DNA of 32,831 nucleotides from Burkholderiaceae bacterium (GCA_031285125.1 JAITWT010000092.1:1-32831), one strand, 5' to 3'; counted from the first letter of the stretch, positions 18,491-26,637 are shown. Notes: generated by a model from the sequence alone, not told the origin. Program-made: numbers and translations.

Positions 18491-18651
18491 GAACCTGTTT
18501 ACGATCTCAAATGGCTCACGCAGATGCTTTTTCGGGAGGGGATGCAAGGCGCAGCGCGCAGCCCATAGCCCGTGCTATGGGCCAGCGTTGCAACGCCGCA
18601 GACCGCCCGAAAAGGTCTCTGCGTGAGCCATTTGAGATCGTAAACAGGTTC
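18491..18651. mobile_element. MITE-A copy 2, complete, TGA target duplication
   Basis: A 161-bp element with inverted ends GAACCTGTTTACGATCTCAA continuing to about 35 bp with few mismatches. It is flanked by TGA at 18488-18490 and 18652-18654. The interior contains a further short palindrome (CCCATAGC / GCTATGGG). The right end lies 3 bp from the hisA stop codon, so the element abuts the 3' end of hisA without truncating it. The TNA target of 3 bp matches IS1031-type IS5-family elements. No coding capacity. Confidence 0.92.
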
Positions 18652-18657
18652 TGAGAC

Positions 18658-19398
18658 CTACTGCGCCCATTCATCAGCCCGCGCTTGGGCGGCGGCAAAG
18701 TCGAGGTCGCCGCTATAAATGGCGCGGCCGCAGATGACGCCTTGGACACCTTCGTCTTGCACGGCGCACAAGCCCTCAATATCGGCCAGGCCCGCCAGGC
18801 CGCCGGAGGCGATGACGGGAATACTCAGCGCCTGGGCCAGACGCACAGTGGCTTCGATATTCAGGCCCGTGAGCATTCCGTCGCGGCCAATGTCGGTGTA
18901 AATAATGGATTCGACACCGTAGTCCTCGAATTTCCGGGCCAGATCGACGACGGCGTGGCCGGTGAGTTTGCTCCAGCCATCGGTGGCAACTTTGCCGTCC
19001 TTGGCGTCCAGCCCGACGATGATGTGGCCGCCGAAAGCGCTGCAGGCCTCCTTGAGAAAGCCCGGGTTCTTCACCGCCGCAGTGCCGATGATGACGTAGC
19101 GCAGGCCGGAGTCAATACAACGCTCGATCGTGTCCAAATCGCGGATGCCGCCGCCCAGCTGCACCGGGATGTGGTCGCCGACTTCGCGCAGGATGGCCTT
19201 GATCGCCGCGGCGTTCTGTGGCTGGCCGGCAAAAGCCCCGTTCAAATCGACCAGATGCAAGCGGCGCGCGCCTGCATCCATCCATTTGCGCGTCATGGCG
19301 GCCGGGTTTTCACTGAAGGTGGTGGATTGGCCCATATCGCCTTGTTTGAGGCGAACGCAGTGGCCGTCTTTGAGATCAATCGCGGGAATCAACAACAT
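18658..19398 (-). CDS. hisA: ProFAR isomerase HisA
   Basis: A 246-residue TIM barrel of normal length. It has the N-terminal [14 protein letters not shown] with the catalytic Asp, the phosphate-binding [14 protein letters not shown] and the second catalytic region [12 protein letters not shown]. HisA performs the Amadori isomerisation of ProFAR to PRFAR in histidine synthesis. It lies 56 bp after hisH. hisF, which normally follows, is absent; MITE-A copy 2 begins immediately after the stop, and alr then faces the gene. Confidence 0.96.
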   Translation of the reverse strand: MLLIPAIDLKDGHCVRLKQGDMGQSTTFSENPAAMTRKWMDAGARRLHLVDLNGAFAGQPQNAAAIKAILREVGDHIPVQLGGGIRDLDTIERCIDSGLRYVIIGTAAVKNPGFLKEACSAFGGHIIVGLDAKDGKVATDGWSKLTGHAVVDLARKFEDYGVESIIYTDIGRDGMLTGLNIEATVRLAQALSIPVIASGGLAGLADIEGLCAVQDEGVQGVICGRAIYSGDLDFAAAQARADEWAQ

Positions 19399-19454
19399 GA
19401 CAAAGTCGCGCGAAGTACGCGCACAAGAAAACGGAGTGCCCGTTCAGGAAAATT

Positions 19455-20111
19455 TCAGGGATTCCAGTGCAGAAAATTTCGATAGAGCTGCAACCCATGA
19501 TCCGCGCTCTTTTCCGGGTGAAACTGGGTAGCAAAAATATTACCGCGGGCAACGGCGGCAGTAAAGAGCGCACCGTAATCGGCCTGACCCACATCGTGGC
19601 GCGCATCCGACGGACAGGCATAGTAGCTGTGCACGAAGTAGAAGTAAGCGCCATCGGGCACGCCCGCCCAGAGCGGGTGCGGCTGCGTTTGCCGCACCGT
19701 GTTCCAACCCATTTGCGGCACTTTGTAGCGGCTGCCGTCGGCCTGCACACGCCCCTCAAGCCGAAAACGGCGCACCGCGCCGGGAATCAAGCCCAGACCT
19801 TCGCTGGGACCTTCCTCGCTGGATGAGAGCAGCATCTGCATGCCCACGCAAACGCCGAATAGGGGCTTGCTGGCTGCCGCTTCAAGCACGGATTGGAGCA
19901 AGCCCGAGGCACGCAGCTGGCGCATACAGTCGGGCATTGCGCCCTGCCCCGGCAGCACGACACGCGCAGCCGCGCGCACCACATGCGGATCGGAGGTCAC
20001 CGCAACCTCAATGCCGGCTTGATCGGCGGCGTGCATCACCGCCTGCGAAACCGAACGCAGGTTGCCCATGCCGTAATCCACAACGGCGACGGTATTGCCA
20101 GAGAAAGTCAG
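19455..20111 (-). CDS. hisH: Imidazole glycerol phosphate synthase glutaminase subunit HisH
   Basis: About 218 residues of a class I glutamine amidotransferase. The nucleophile is C88 in [10 protein letters not shown], and the His/Glu of the triad are H198 and E200 in ATQFHPEKS. No ATG or TTG precedes the conserved [13 protein letters not shown] strand. The only standard start, GTG at 20081, would give MDYGMGN and remove the first beta strand. I therefore place the start at CTG 20111, where CTGA overlaps the hisB stop in the manner of an ATGA junction. The start is inferred; 19455-20081 is the conservative alternative. Its partner hisF is not in the window. Confidence 0.93.
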   Translation of the reverse strand: MTFSGNTVAVVDYGMGNLRSVSQAVMHAADQAGIEVAVTSDPHVVRAAARVVLPGQGAMPDCMRQLRASGLLQSVLEAAASKPLFGVCVGMQMLLSSSEEGPSEGLGLIPGAVRRFRLEGRVQADGSRYKVPQMGWNTVRQTQPHPLWAGVPDGAYFYFVHSYYACPSDARHDVGQADYGALFTAAVARGNIFATQFHPEKSADHGLQLYRNFLHWNP

Positions 20112-20734
20112 AGCGAACCCTTCGTCGATGCAATGGTGTGAGCGGCGCGGGGATCAATTTTGAGCGCCATACGCAACGCCCGCCCGAACGCCTTGAAGAT
20201 CGTTTCGCACTGGTGGTGCGCATTCACGCCGCGCAGATTGTCGATGTGCAGCGTGACGAAGGCGTGATTGACGAAGCCCTGGAAGAATTCATTCATCAAC
20301 TGGCCGTCGAAGCCGCCGATCATGCCGCTGCTCAGGCGCACGTTCAGCACCAGCCCGGGGCGGCCCGAAAAATCGACCACCACGCGCGAAAGCGCTTCAT
20401 CCAGCGGCACATAAGCGTGGCCGTAGCGGCAAATGCCGCGCTTGTCGCCCACCGCATGCGCGAGCGCCTGGCCCAGGGCGATGCCGACATCTTCGACCGT
20501 GTGGTGGCCGTCAACATGCAAATCGCCCGCACAATCGATATCCAGGTCGATCAGACCATGGCGCGCGATCTGATCGAGCATGTGATCGAAAAAGCCAATG
20601 CCAGTCTTCAGATGCGACTGGCCGCTGCCATCGAGGTTGATGCGCACGCGGATTTGTGTCTCGTTCGTGCTGCGCGCAATCTCAGCGCGGCGCTCGGCAA
20701 CGGGCTCGGGGGCGGGGGGGGTAGAGGTATTCAT
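20108..20734 (-). CDS. hisB: Imidazoleglycerol-phosphate dehydratase HisB
   Basis: A 208-residue monofunctional dehydratase. The two metal-binding histidine motifs are clear: GHHTVEDVG and, near the C-terminus, [24 protein letters not shown] is the other conserved block. There is no phosphatase domain, unlike the enterobacterial fusion. It is first in the hisB-hisH-hisA trio. MITE-B ends 22 bp upstream of the ATG, so transcription must start inside or beyond that element, or in the short junction where TAGAAT (20755-20750) could serve as a -10. Confidence 0.96.
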   Translation of the reverse strand: MNTSTPPAPEPVAERRAEIARSTNETQIRVRINLDGSGQSHLKTGIGFFDHMLDQIARHGLIDLDIDCAGDLHVDGHHTVEDVGIALGQALAHAVGDKRGICRYGHAYVPLDEALSRVVVDFSGRPGLVLNVRLSSGMIGGFDGQLMNEFFQGFVNHAFVTLHIDNLRGVNAHHQCETIFKAFGRALRMALKIDPRAAHTIASTKGSL

Positions 20735-20756
20735 GGAGGGAATCAGGGAATTCTAG

Positions 20757-20932
20757 GGCCTGTTCACGCTATTTCCACAGTCGCGAAGGGCCGTATTGGC
20801 CCGCCCATCAAGGCACGCTCCTTGCATGGGCTACAGCCATGCCCAGGCAAGGAGCGTAACGCCCAGGGGCGGGCCAAGACTGCCCTTCCCCTCGGGTGCA
20901 CAACGCGACTGCGGAAATAGCGTGAACAGGCC
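20757..20932. mobile_element. MITE-B, 176-bp near-complete palindrome, CTAG target duplication
   Basis: Inverted ends GGCCTGTTCACGCTATTTCC continue through CAGTCGCG with one mismatch. They enclose further nested arms (TTGGCCCGCCC / GGGCGGGCCAA and ACGCTCCTTGC / GCAAGGAGCGT). The element is flanked by CTAG at 20753-20756 and 20933-20936. As RNA or single-stranded DNA it would fold into one long hairpin. CTAG fits the IS5-subgroup YTAR target. The tips share CCTGTTYACG with MITE-A, which suggests related transposases. No coding capacity. Confidence 0.88.
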
Positions 20933-21080
20933 CTAGATAGAAAACCCGGAATTTCCATCATCGCGCTTTTCGTTTTGATGATGTTCATGGACCGATGCGC
21001 CGGACCCAACAAACCGGACCGGATTCGCGCAGCGCTTTCCTCGCCCACGGATCACAGGGGCAAAACCTGTAACATTTCCG

Positions 21081-21110
21081 CCCTCGCGATCCCTCGCGAT
21101 CCCTCGCAAT
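21081..21110. repeat. 10-bp tandem repeat, three copies
   Basis: CCCTCGCGAT occurs twice and CCCTCGCAAT once, in tandem. It lies in the 430-bp region between MITE-B and ccmA, which otherwise shows no recognised gene apart from a doubtful small ORF. Confidence 0.85.
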
Positions 21111-21180
21111 TGAAGGCGCGCGGCCACGGCTGAGGCGCAGATTGTTTTCAGAACGTTTCTCTGTACCTCATACTTTGAGC

Positions 21181-21324
21181 ATGGATTCCACGCCGGCAGC
21201 CCCACAAAAAAGCAACGCGTTGATGCAACACCGTCGTTTCATGCGCGCCCACCGTTTGGATCGCGCCATGCTGGCGCATGCCGCCGCTGTCATCCCCGGC
21301 CCTGTTGCGGCCATTTCCGGCTGA
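21181..21324 (+). CDS. Doubtful small ORF upstream of ccmA
   Basis: A 47-residue ORF beginning MDSTPAAPQKSN, with an Arg/His/Ala-rich middle. It has no convincing ribosome binding site and no recognised family. It ends 37 bp before ccmA and could be a leader or simply non-coding 5' region of the ccm operon. A weak -10-like CATACT lies a few bases upstream of its ATG. Confidence 0.2.
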   Translation: MDSTPAAPQKSNALMQHRRFMRAHRLDRAMLAHAAAVIPGPVAAISG

Positions 21325-21361
21325 TGCCGGCTCCATCACCGTCACAGCACATCAGGATTTC

Positions 21362-21955
21362 ATGCTTAGCGTCACACATCTGGTTGGCGAGCGCAATGGA
21401 TTGCGGCTCTGGGGGCCGCTGAATTTCAGCGTGCGCGCGGGCGAGGCGGTTCACCTGCGCGGCCCCAACGGCTGCGGCAAAACCACCCTGCTGCGCACGC
21501 TGGCGGGGCTGCGTCCGCCGCTGGCGGGACGGGTCGATCGCGGCGGACGCCTGTGTTCCTTCCTCGGCCATCAAGACGGCTGGGCCGAGGATTTGCGCGC
21601 CCAGCTCAATCTGGAACTGTTCGCCCAATTGCACGGCTGCGCAAGGGCGGCGGCACCGGCCTTGCTCAAAGAACTGAGCATCCCCGACCGCGCCGTGCGG
21701 CATCTGTCGGCCGGACAGCGGCGCAAGCTCGCACTGGCGCGGCTGCGAATCGCGGCGCATCCGCTGCTGCTGCTGGACGAGCCTTTCGATGCGCTGGACA
21801 CCCAGGGCTGCGCCTGGCTCACCGCGCTGGCGCATACGCATCTGCATGACGGCGGGGCCATCGTGCTCACCTCACACCAAGCGCTGCCGGCGGATTTCCC
21901 GGCCTGCCGTGTCCTCGACCTCAAAGGCCGCGCGATTTTGGAGGATTTGTCATGA
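21362..21955 (+). CDS. ccmA: Heme exporter ATP-binding protein CcmA
   Basis: A 197-residue ABC ATPase. Walker A is GPNGCGKTT, the signature is LSAGQRRKLALARL, Walker B is LLLLDEPFDALD and the switch His is in LTSHQ. With CcmB and CcmC it powers release of heme-loaded CcmE in System I cytochrome c maturation. I chose the ATG at 21362, with AGGA five bases upstream and a family-like first strand. The frame is open further upstream without similarity. The stop overlaps the ccmB start by ATGA. Confidence 0.95.
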   Translation: MLSVTHLVGERNGLRLWGPLNFSVRAGEAVHLRGPNGCGKTTLLRTLAGLRPPLAGRVDRGGRLCSFLGHQDGWAEDLRAQLNLELFAQLHGCARAAAPALLKELSIPDRAVRHLSAGQRRKLALARLRIAAHPLLLLDEPFDALDTQGCAWLTALAHTHLHDGGAIVLTSHQALPADFPACRVLDLKGRAILEDLS

Positions 21956-22764
21956 GCGCCCGCCCGACCGACCATCCGTCCGTCCGACCGGCCGCTCTGG
22001 CAACGACGCCCGCATCCCCCCCGCCCCCCGTGGATCAAACAGATGAGACCCCGGGCCGCGCGTGGCCCGGCGGCAGTACCGAAAACCTGCCCTGGAACCG
22101 CGCCGTACGCGCCGTGTTGCGACGGGAATGGGCGCTTGCACTGGCCCGGCCTGTCGATCTGCTCGTGCAGGGGCTGTTTTTCCTCACTGTCGCCAGCCTG
22201 CCCGCGCTCAGCGTGACGCCCACACGCGCCACGCTCGAATTGCTGGCCCCGGGCGTACTGTGGGTCGCGGCGCTACTGTCGGTACTTCTGGCAGGCTGGC
22301 GCTGCTTTCACGACGATCTGCGCAGCGGCTGGCTCGATCAGTGGTCACTGTGCGGCGTGCCGCTGGTCCTGCTGGTGACGGCACGGCTGGTCGCGCAATG
22401 GGTCGCGGCAGCGCTGCCGGTACTGCTGCTGGCACCGCTGGTGGCCTTGCAGTACGGGCTGAACAGCACAGCCCTGGGCGTGCTGCTGCTGGCCTTGTTA
22501 CCCGGCATCGGTGTGCTGGTGATGCTGGTCGGCGTCGTCGCCGCGCTGGCCGCCGGTTTACGCCAAGGGGGCGTCTTGGTCATCGGCCTTGTTTTGCCCC
22601 TGGCCGCGCCGGTGCTGGTATTCGGCAGTTTGGCGGTGCGCGCGGCCCAACTGGGGGAACCGGCCGGAGCGCATCTGGCATTGCTCGCCGGCACCGCATG
22701 CGTGATGCTGGCCTGCTGCCCTTGGCTTGCGGCCAGCGCCGTGCGCATCGGCATCGAGAGTTGA
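21952..22764 (+). CDS. ccmB: Heme exporter membrane protein CcmB
   Basis: A 270-residue protein with six hydrophobic segments. The FHDDLRSGWLDQWSLCGVPL loop after the second helix is the CcmB hallmark. The first 48 or so residues are a Pro/Thr-rich extension not expected in CcmB, which is usually about 220 residues; a start nearer the NLPWNRAVRAVLRREW segment would be normal, but only the coupled ATG at 21952 is seen. After the stop, a MITE-A end and a diverged second copy of its own 3' end separate it from ccmC. Confidence 0.93.
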   Translation: MSARPTDHPSVRPAALATTPASPPPPVDQTDETPGRAWPGGSTENLPWNRAVRAVLRREWALALARPVDLLVQGLFFLTVASLPALSVTPTRATLELLAPGVLWVAALLSVLLAGWRCFHDDLRSGWLDQWSLCGVPLVLLVTARLVAQWVAAALPVLLLAPLVALQYGLNSTALGVLLLALLPGIGVLVMLVGVVAALAAGLRQGGVLVIGLVLPLAAPVLVFGSLAVRAAQLGEPAGAHLALLAGTACVMLACCPWLAASAVRIGIES

Positions 22765-22765
22765 G

Positions 22766-22806
22766 CTGCGGCCCAACGTGAGCCATTTGAGATCGTAAAC
22801 AGGTTC
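22766..22806. mobile_element. MITE-A right-end fragment between ccmB and ccmC
   Basis: From just after the ccmB stop, the sequence matches the last 40 or so bases of MITE-A copy 3 (CCAACGTGAGCCATTTGAGA onward), ending CAGGTTC and followed by TTA, a TNA site. The left end and interior are missing. The fragment marks the junction between the intact ccmB and the ccmB remnant. Confidence 0.85.
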
Positions 22807-22869
22807 TTAAACCTAGAAACGGCCGTTGAACGCGCTCGCCCGTGCCGCGATCGACGCGCCAGTCCCTGC

Positions 22870-23120
22870 CGATACCGGCCGGCGCAGTAGCCGCACGGGC
22901 GGCAAGTTTGTGCCGGGACGGTATACTGGTTGTTGGTCTTGTGTTTTCACTGGCGGTGCTGGTGTTCGGCAGTTTGGTTATGCGCGCCGCCCAATGGGGT
23001 GAGTTTGCTGGTGCTCATCTGGCATGGTTCGCCGGCGCAGCGCGCAATGCGGGTTTGCTGTTCCCACTTGCAGCCGGGGCTATACGCGTCAGCATCGAGA
23101 GTTCGGATATTCACCCATGA
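22870..23120 (+). pseudogene. ccmB: Remnant of a second ccmB 3' end
   Basis: The frame ending at TGA 23118-23120 reads ILVVGLVFSLAVLVFGSLVM and onward to IRVSIESS. It aligns with the last roughly 70 residues of the intact CcmB (VLVIGLVLPLAAPVLVFGSL to VRIGIES), with a two-codon deletion and many substitutions. Similarity fades upstream of about 22870. Its stop overlaps the ccmC start as ATGA, the coupling expected at a native ccmB-ccmC junction. So this may be the original ccmB tail, and the intact ccmAB upstream the newcomer; the reverse is also possible. Confidence 0.8.
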
Positions 23121-23932
23121 ATCTTTCCCGATTCATTTTCTGGTTTGCCGCGCCCGCGCGTTTTCTGCCATTGGCGCGTGCGCTGGTGTGGCCGCTGCGT
23201 ATCCTGGCCCTGTTGACGGGCATCGTTGGGCTGTTCCTGGGTTTTGGCGTCGCGCCGCCCGATGCGGTGCAGGGCGATGCCTACCGCATCATGTATCTGC
23301 ATGTGCCGGTTTCGTGGGTGGCTATGTTCGCCTACGCGCTGATGGCATTCTGGAGCTTTGTCGGGCTCGTCTGGCGCACCCGCCTGTCCCATCTGCTGGC
23401 GCATGCGCTCGCGCCCACCGGCGCGGTGTACGCCGCGCTTTCCCTCATCACCGGTGCACTCTGGGGCCAACCCATGTGGGGCACGTGGTGGGTGTGGGAT
23501 GCGCGGTTGACCTCCTCGCTGCTGCTGCTGCTGCTGTTTTTGGGCTACTTGGCGCTGCAGGGCGCGATCGACGATCCGCAGCGCTCGGATCGCGCCTGCG
23601 CCGTGCTCGCGCTGCTGGGCGCGCTGAACCTGCCGGTGATGTATTTTTCGGTGCAATGGTGGAATACGCTGCACCAGGGCGCATCCATCAAGCCCGGCAG
23701 CGCCAGCATGGCGCCGGTGATGCTCACCGCCTTGCTGCTGTGCTCTGTGGCGGCTTGGGCATGGGCCGCGGCGACGGTGCTGCGGCGTGTCCAGTTGCTG
23801 ATCGCCGAGCGCGAAGCCCATACACGCTGGCTGCGCGCAATACAGTTCCAGGATGAAGCCCTGGCTGGAGGGACGGCCGATGCACCGGCCGGCTTGCCAA
23901 ACGCGGCACAGAAGGAGGCCGTTCATGTCTGA
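23117..23932 (+). CDS. ccmC: Heme exporter/handling protein CcmC
   Basis: A 271-residue protein with six membrane helices. The tryptophan-rich WGTWWVWDARLTS motif binds periplasmic heme, flanked by the ligand histidines in YLHVPVSW and WWNTLHQ. CcmC loads heme onto CcmE with the help of CcmD. The ATG at 23117 overlaps the TGA of the ccmB remnant. It overlaps ccmD by 8 bases. The last 30 or so residues are a hydrophilic extension. Confidence 0.95.
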   Translation: MNLSRFIFWFAAPARFLPLARALVWPLRILALLTGIVGLFLGFGVAPPDAVQGDAYRIMYLHVPVSWVAMFAYALMAFWSFVGLVWRTRLSHLLAHALAPTGAVYAALSLITGALWGQPMWGTWWVWDARLTSSLLLLLLFLGYLALQGAIDDPQRSDRACAVLALLGALNLPVMYFSVQWWNTLHQGASIKPGSASMAPVMLTALLLCSVAAWAWAAATVLRRVQLLIAEREAHTRWLRAIQFQDEALAGGTADAPAGLPNAAQKEAVHV

Positions 23933-24119
23933 GTTTTTTCATCCGTGGTGGAATGATTGGGCCTCGTTCCTGCATATGGGACGTTACGCGGTCTATGTGT
24001 GGGGCAGCGTCGCGATAACGGCGGTTGTGCTCGTCGCAGAGCAACTGGCATTGCGGCTGCGTGCGCAACGCATGCGCCGTGCGCAATTGCACATTGCGCA
24101 GCAAGGAGCGTCTTCATGA
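23925..24119 (+). CDS. ccmD: Heme exporter small subunit CcmD
   Basis: A 64-residue protein with one membrane helix. It has the aromatic N-terminus FHPWWNDWASFLHMGRYAVY, including the conserved Tyr segment, and a basic C-terminus (RLRAQRMRRAQ). It holds CcmC and CcmE together in the CcmABCD complex. The ribosome binding site GAAGGAGG is strong. It overlaps ccmC by 8 bases and ccmE by ATGA. Confidence 0.93.
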   Translation: MSEFFHPWWNDWASFLHMGRYAVYVWGSVAITAVVLVAEQLALRLRAQRMRRAQLHIAQQGASS

Positions 24120-24595
24120 GCGCCGTGTTGACGCCGCGCCGCAAACGCCTGCTGCTGTTGCTGTCGGCGCTGGTTCTGTTGGTGGCCGCGGGCGTTTTCG
24201 TCAAGCAGGCTTTTCGCAGCAATCTGGTGTTTTACGTCACGCCCACCGAACTTGCGGCAGGCGGTGCGCGCACCAAGGAAACGCTGCGTGTCGGCGGGAT
24301 GGTACAGCCCGGCTCGCTGCAACGGCCGGTCACCGACACGCTGGATGTGCACTTTGTTTTGGCCGATGGCAGCAGCCGCGTGCCGGTGGCCTATCGCGGC
24401 GTATTGCCCGACCTGTTTGCCGAGGGCAAGGGGGCGATCGCGCAAGGCAAGCTCGACGCATCGGGCACGCTGGTGGCCTCCCAGGTGCTGGCCAAGCACG
24501 ATGAGAACTATGTCCCGCCCAAAGTCCATCCGCAGGCGCTTGAACAGAGCACTTCCTCGAAGATGACTGAACCATCCCGGGGCGTGGTGCAATGA
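24116..24595 (+). CDS. ccmE: Cytochrome c maturation heme chaperone CcmE
   Basis: A 159-residue periplasmic chaperone with an N-terminal anchor (about residues 10-30) and an OB-fold domain. The covalent heme ligand is H128 in LAKHDENYVPP, followed by Y132. It carries heme from CcmC to CcmF. I chose the ATG at 24116 for its overlap with the ccmD stop; the upstream open frame is the ccmD shadow. Confidence 0.95.
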   Translation: MSAVLTPRRKRLLLLLSALVLLVAAGVFVKQAFRSNLVFYVTPTELAAGGARTKETLRVGGMVQPGSLQRPVTDTLDVHFVLADGSSRVPVAYRGVLPDLFAEGKGAIAQGKLDASGTLVASQVLAKHDENYVPPKVHPQALEQSTSSKMTEPSRGVVQ

Positions 24596-26637
24596 TCGGC
24601 GAATTGGGGCACTTGTTGCTGATCCTGGCCGTGGTGGCGGCCCTGGTGCAGGCATGGGCCGGGCTGGGCGCACAGGCGCAGCCCCGGCTGGTGACGCTGG
24701 CGGCGTTGTGGCAGATCGCGGGCGTTCTGGGCGCAATCGTGCTGCTGGGGGTGGCTTTCGTCAACTATGATTTTTCGATTTCCTATGTCGCGCAGAACAG
24801 CCATACCACGTTGCCGTTGATCTACCGGATCGCCGCGGTGTGGGGCGGCCACGAAGGATCGATGCTGCTGTGGCTGGCCGCGCTCTCGCTGTGGAGCCTG
24901 GCGACGCTGTACAGCCTGCGCCAGCGTGACGCCACCTATGCGGCACGCACGCTAGGCGTGCTCGGGCTGGTGAGTCTGTTTATCGGCGCTTTCGTGCTGT
25001 TCACCTCCAACCCGTTCACGCGCACGATTGATCCGAATACGCTGCGGCTGTTCACGCCCCCCGAGGGCTTGAGCCTGAACCCGCTGCTGCAAGACCCTGG
25101 CATGGCCGCTCATCCGCCCATGCTGTATCTGGGTTACGTCGGCACCGCCGTGCCTTTCGCCATGACGCTGGCCGCGCTGTGGCGCGGCGCACCCGCACAG
25201 TGGGTACGTTGGGTGCGGCCTTACACGGCGGTGGCGTTGCTGTTCCTTTCGATTGGCATCGCGATCGGGTCGTGGTGGGCTTATTACGAGCTGGGCTGGG
25301 GCGGCTGGTGGTTCTGGGATCCGGTGGAAAACGCCTCGCTCATGCCCTGGCTGGCGCTGGCAGCGCTGCTGCATGTGCAGATTGGACGCGATTTGCACGG
25401 ACACTTTGTGTATTGGACGGCAACGCTGGCCATTGGCGCATTCATCCTTTCGCTGCTGGGGACCTTCCTGGTGCGTTCGGGCGTGCTGATCTCAGTGCAC
25501 GCTTTTGCGTCCGATCCGCGCCGCGGCATCATGATGCTGGCGTTAATCGCGCTCGCGCTGCTGGGCAGCCTGGCGCTTGTGGGCTGGCACGGAAAGCATC
25601 TCCTGCCGGCGCGCCCAGCCAAAGCCGCCGCATTGCTTTCGCGCGAAACGGCGCTGGCGCTGAACAATCTGCTGCTGGTGGTGTCTTGCGGCTGCGTGCT
25701 GCTGGGCACGCTGTATCCGCTGCTCACCGATGCGTTACAACTGGGCAAGTTCTCCGTGGGTGCGCCGTATTTCGATACCGTCATGCGCCCCATCCTGATG
25801 CCCGCTTTGCTGCTGCTGATGGTGTCGATCTGGCTGCGCTGGGGACGTGATCAAGGCAGCGCGCTGGTGCGCCGGCTCATCCCGACACTGGTCGCGCTGG
25901 TCATCGGCGTGGTCGCGCTGCCCCTGTGGCTATCCCGCCTGTATGGGGCTGTTCATCCCTTCGTGCTGGTCACCCTGCTGGGCGCGCTGGGCGTGGCGGT
26001 GAGCACCCTGCACTGGGCCGTGCAGCGCCTGCGCAGCGGCGGTCTGGGCGCTTTGGGCGCATCCGGTTGGGGCATGGTGATCGCCCATGCGGGCGTGGCG
26101 GTTTTTGCAGTCGGTGTGGCGATGGTCAAGGGTTACGGCATAGAGCGTGACGTGCGCATGGCGCATGGCGACACCGTTTCCCTGGCCGGCTGCGCGTTGA
26201 CGTTCGACGGTATGACCCAAAATCAAGGCCCCAACTACGTCGCCCAAGCAGGGCGCTTCACCCTGCGCTGCGGCACCCAGGCGCCGCTTGCGCTGGTGAG
26301 TGAAAAACGCGCCTACGTGGGCTCGGGCATGCCGTTGACCCAAAGCGCCATCGACTGGAACATGATGCGCGATATCTACGTTGCCCTGAGCGCCCCCGTC
26401 GATGACGCCTCCCGCGTCTGGAGTGTGCGCGTGCAGTACAAGCCTTTCATGCGCTGGGTCTGGCTCGGTGTATTGATGATGGCCGCAGGCGCCTTCAGTT
26501 CGGCCCTGGCGCGCCGTTTGCGCCGCGCCGCAGTTGCCCATGCACAGCCACATACACAACCACAGGGCATGCCTGCCGCGGCCATGGCGCCGAGCGGCTC
26601 TCCGGCGCCGGCTTTGGCTCTGGGATCATCTGAATGA
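24592..26637 (+). CDS. ccmF: Cytochrome c heme lyase subunit CcmF
   Basis: A 681-residue polytopic protein. WGGHEGSMLLW and the WWD-domain sequence YELGWGGWWFWDPVENASL are both present. With CcmH/CcmI it ligates heme from CcmE to the CXXCH sites of apocytochromes in the periplasm. Length is normal. It overlaps ccmE and ccmG by four bases at each end. Confidence 0.96.
   Translation: MIGELGHLLLILAVVAALVQAWAGLGAQAQPRLVTLAALWQIAGVLGAIVLLGVAFVNYDFSISYVAQNSHTTLPLIYRIAAVWGGHEGSMLLWLAALSLWSLATLYSLRQRDATYAARTLGVLGLVSLFIGAFVLFTSNPFTRTIDPNTLRLFTPPEGLSLNPLLQDPGMAAHPPMLYLGYVGTAVPFAMTLAALWRGAPAQWVRWVRPYTAVALLFLSIGIAIGSWWAYYELGWGGWWFWDPVENASLMPWLALAALLHVQIGRDLHGHFVYWTATLAIGAFILSLLGTFLVRSGVLISVHAFASDPRRGIMMLALIALALLGSLALVGWHGKHLLPARPAKAAALLSRETALALNNLLLVVSCGCVLLGTLYPLLTDALQLGKFSVGAPYFDTVMRPILMPALLLLMVSIWLRWGRDQGSALVRRLIPTLVALVIGVVALPLWLSRLYGAVHPFVLVTLLGALGVAVSTLHWAVQRLRSGGLGALGASGWGMVIAHAGVAVFAVGVAMVKGYGIERDVRMAHGDTVSLAGCALTFDGMTQNQGPNYVAQAGRFTLRCGTQAPLALVSEKRAYVGSGMPLTQSAIDWNMMRDIYVALSAPVDDASRVWSVRVQYKPFMRWVWLGVLMMAAGAFSSALARRLRRAAVAHAQPHTQPQGMPAAAMAPSGSPAPALALGSSE

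Noticed and set aside
19823..20920. 365-codon plus-strand ORF opposite hisH and hisB
   Set aside because: Antisense shadow of the his genes that also runs through MITE-B.
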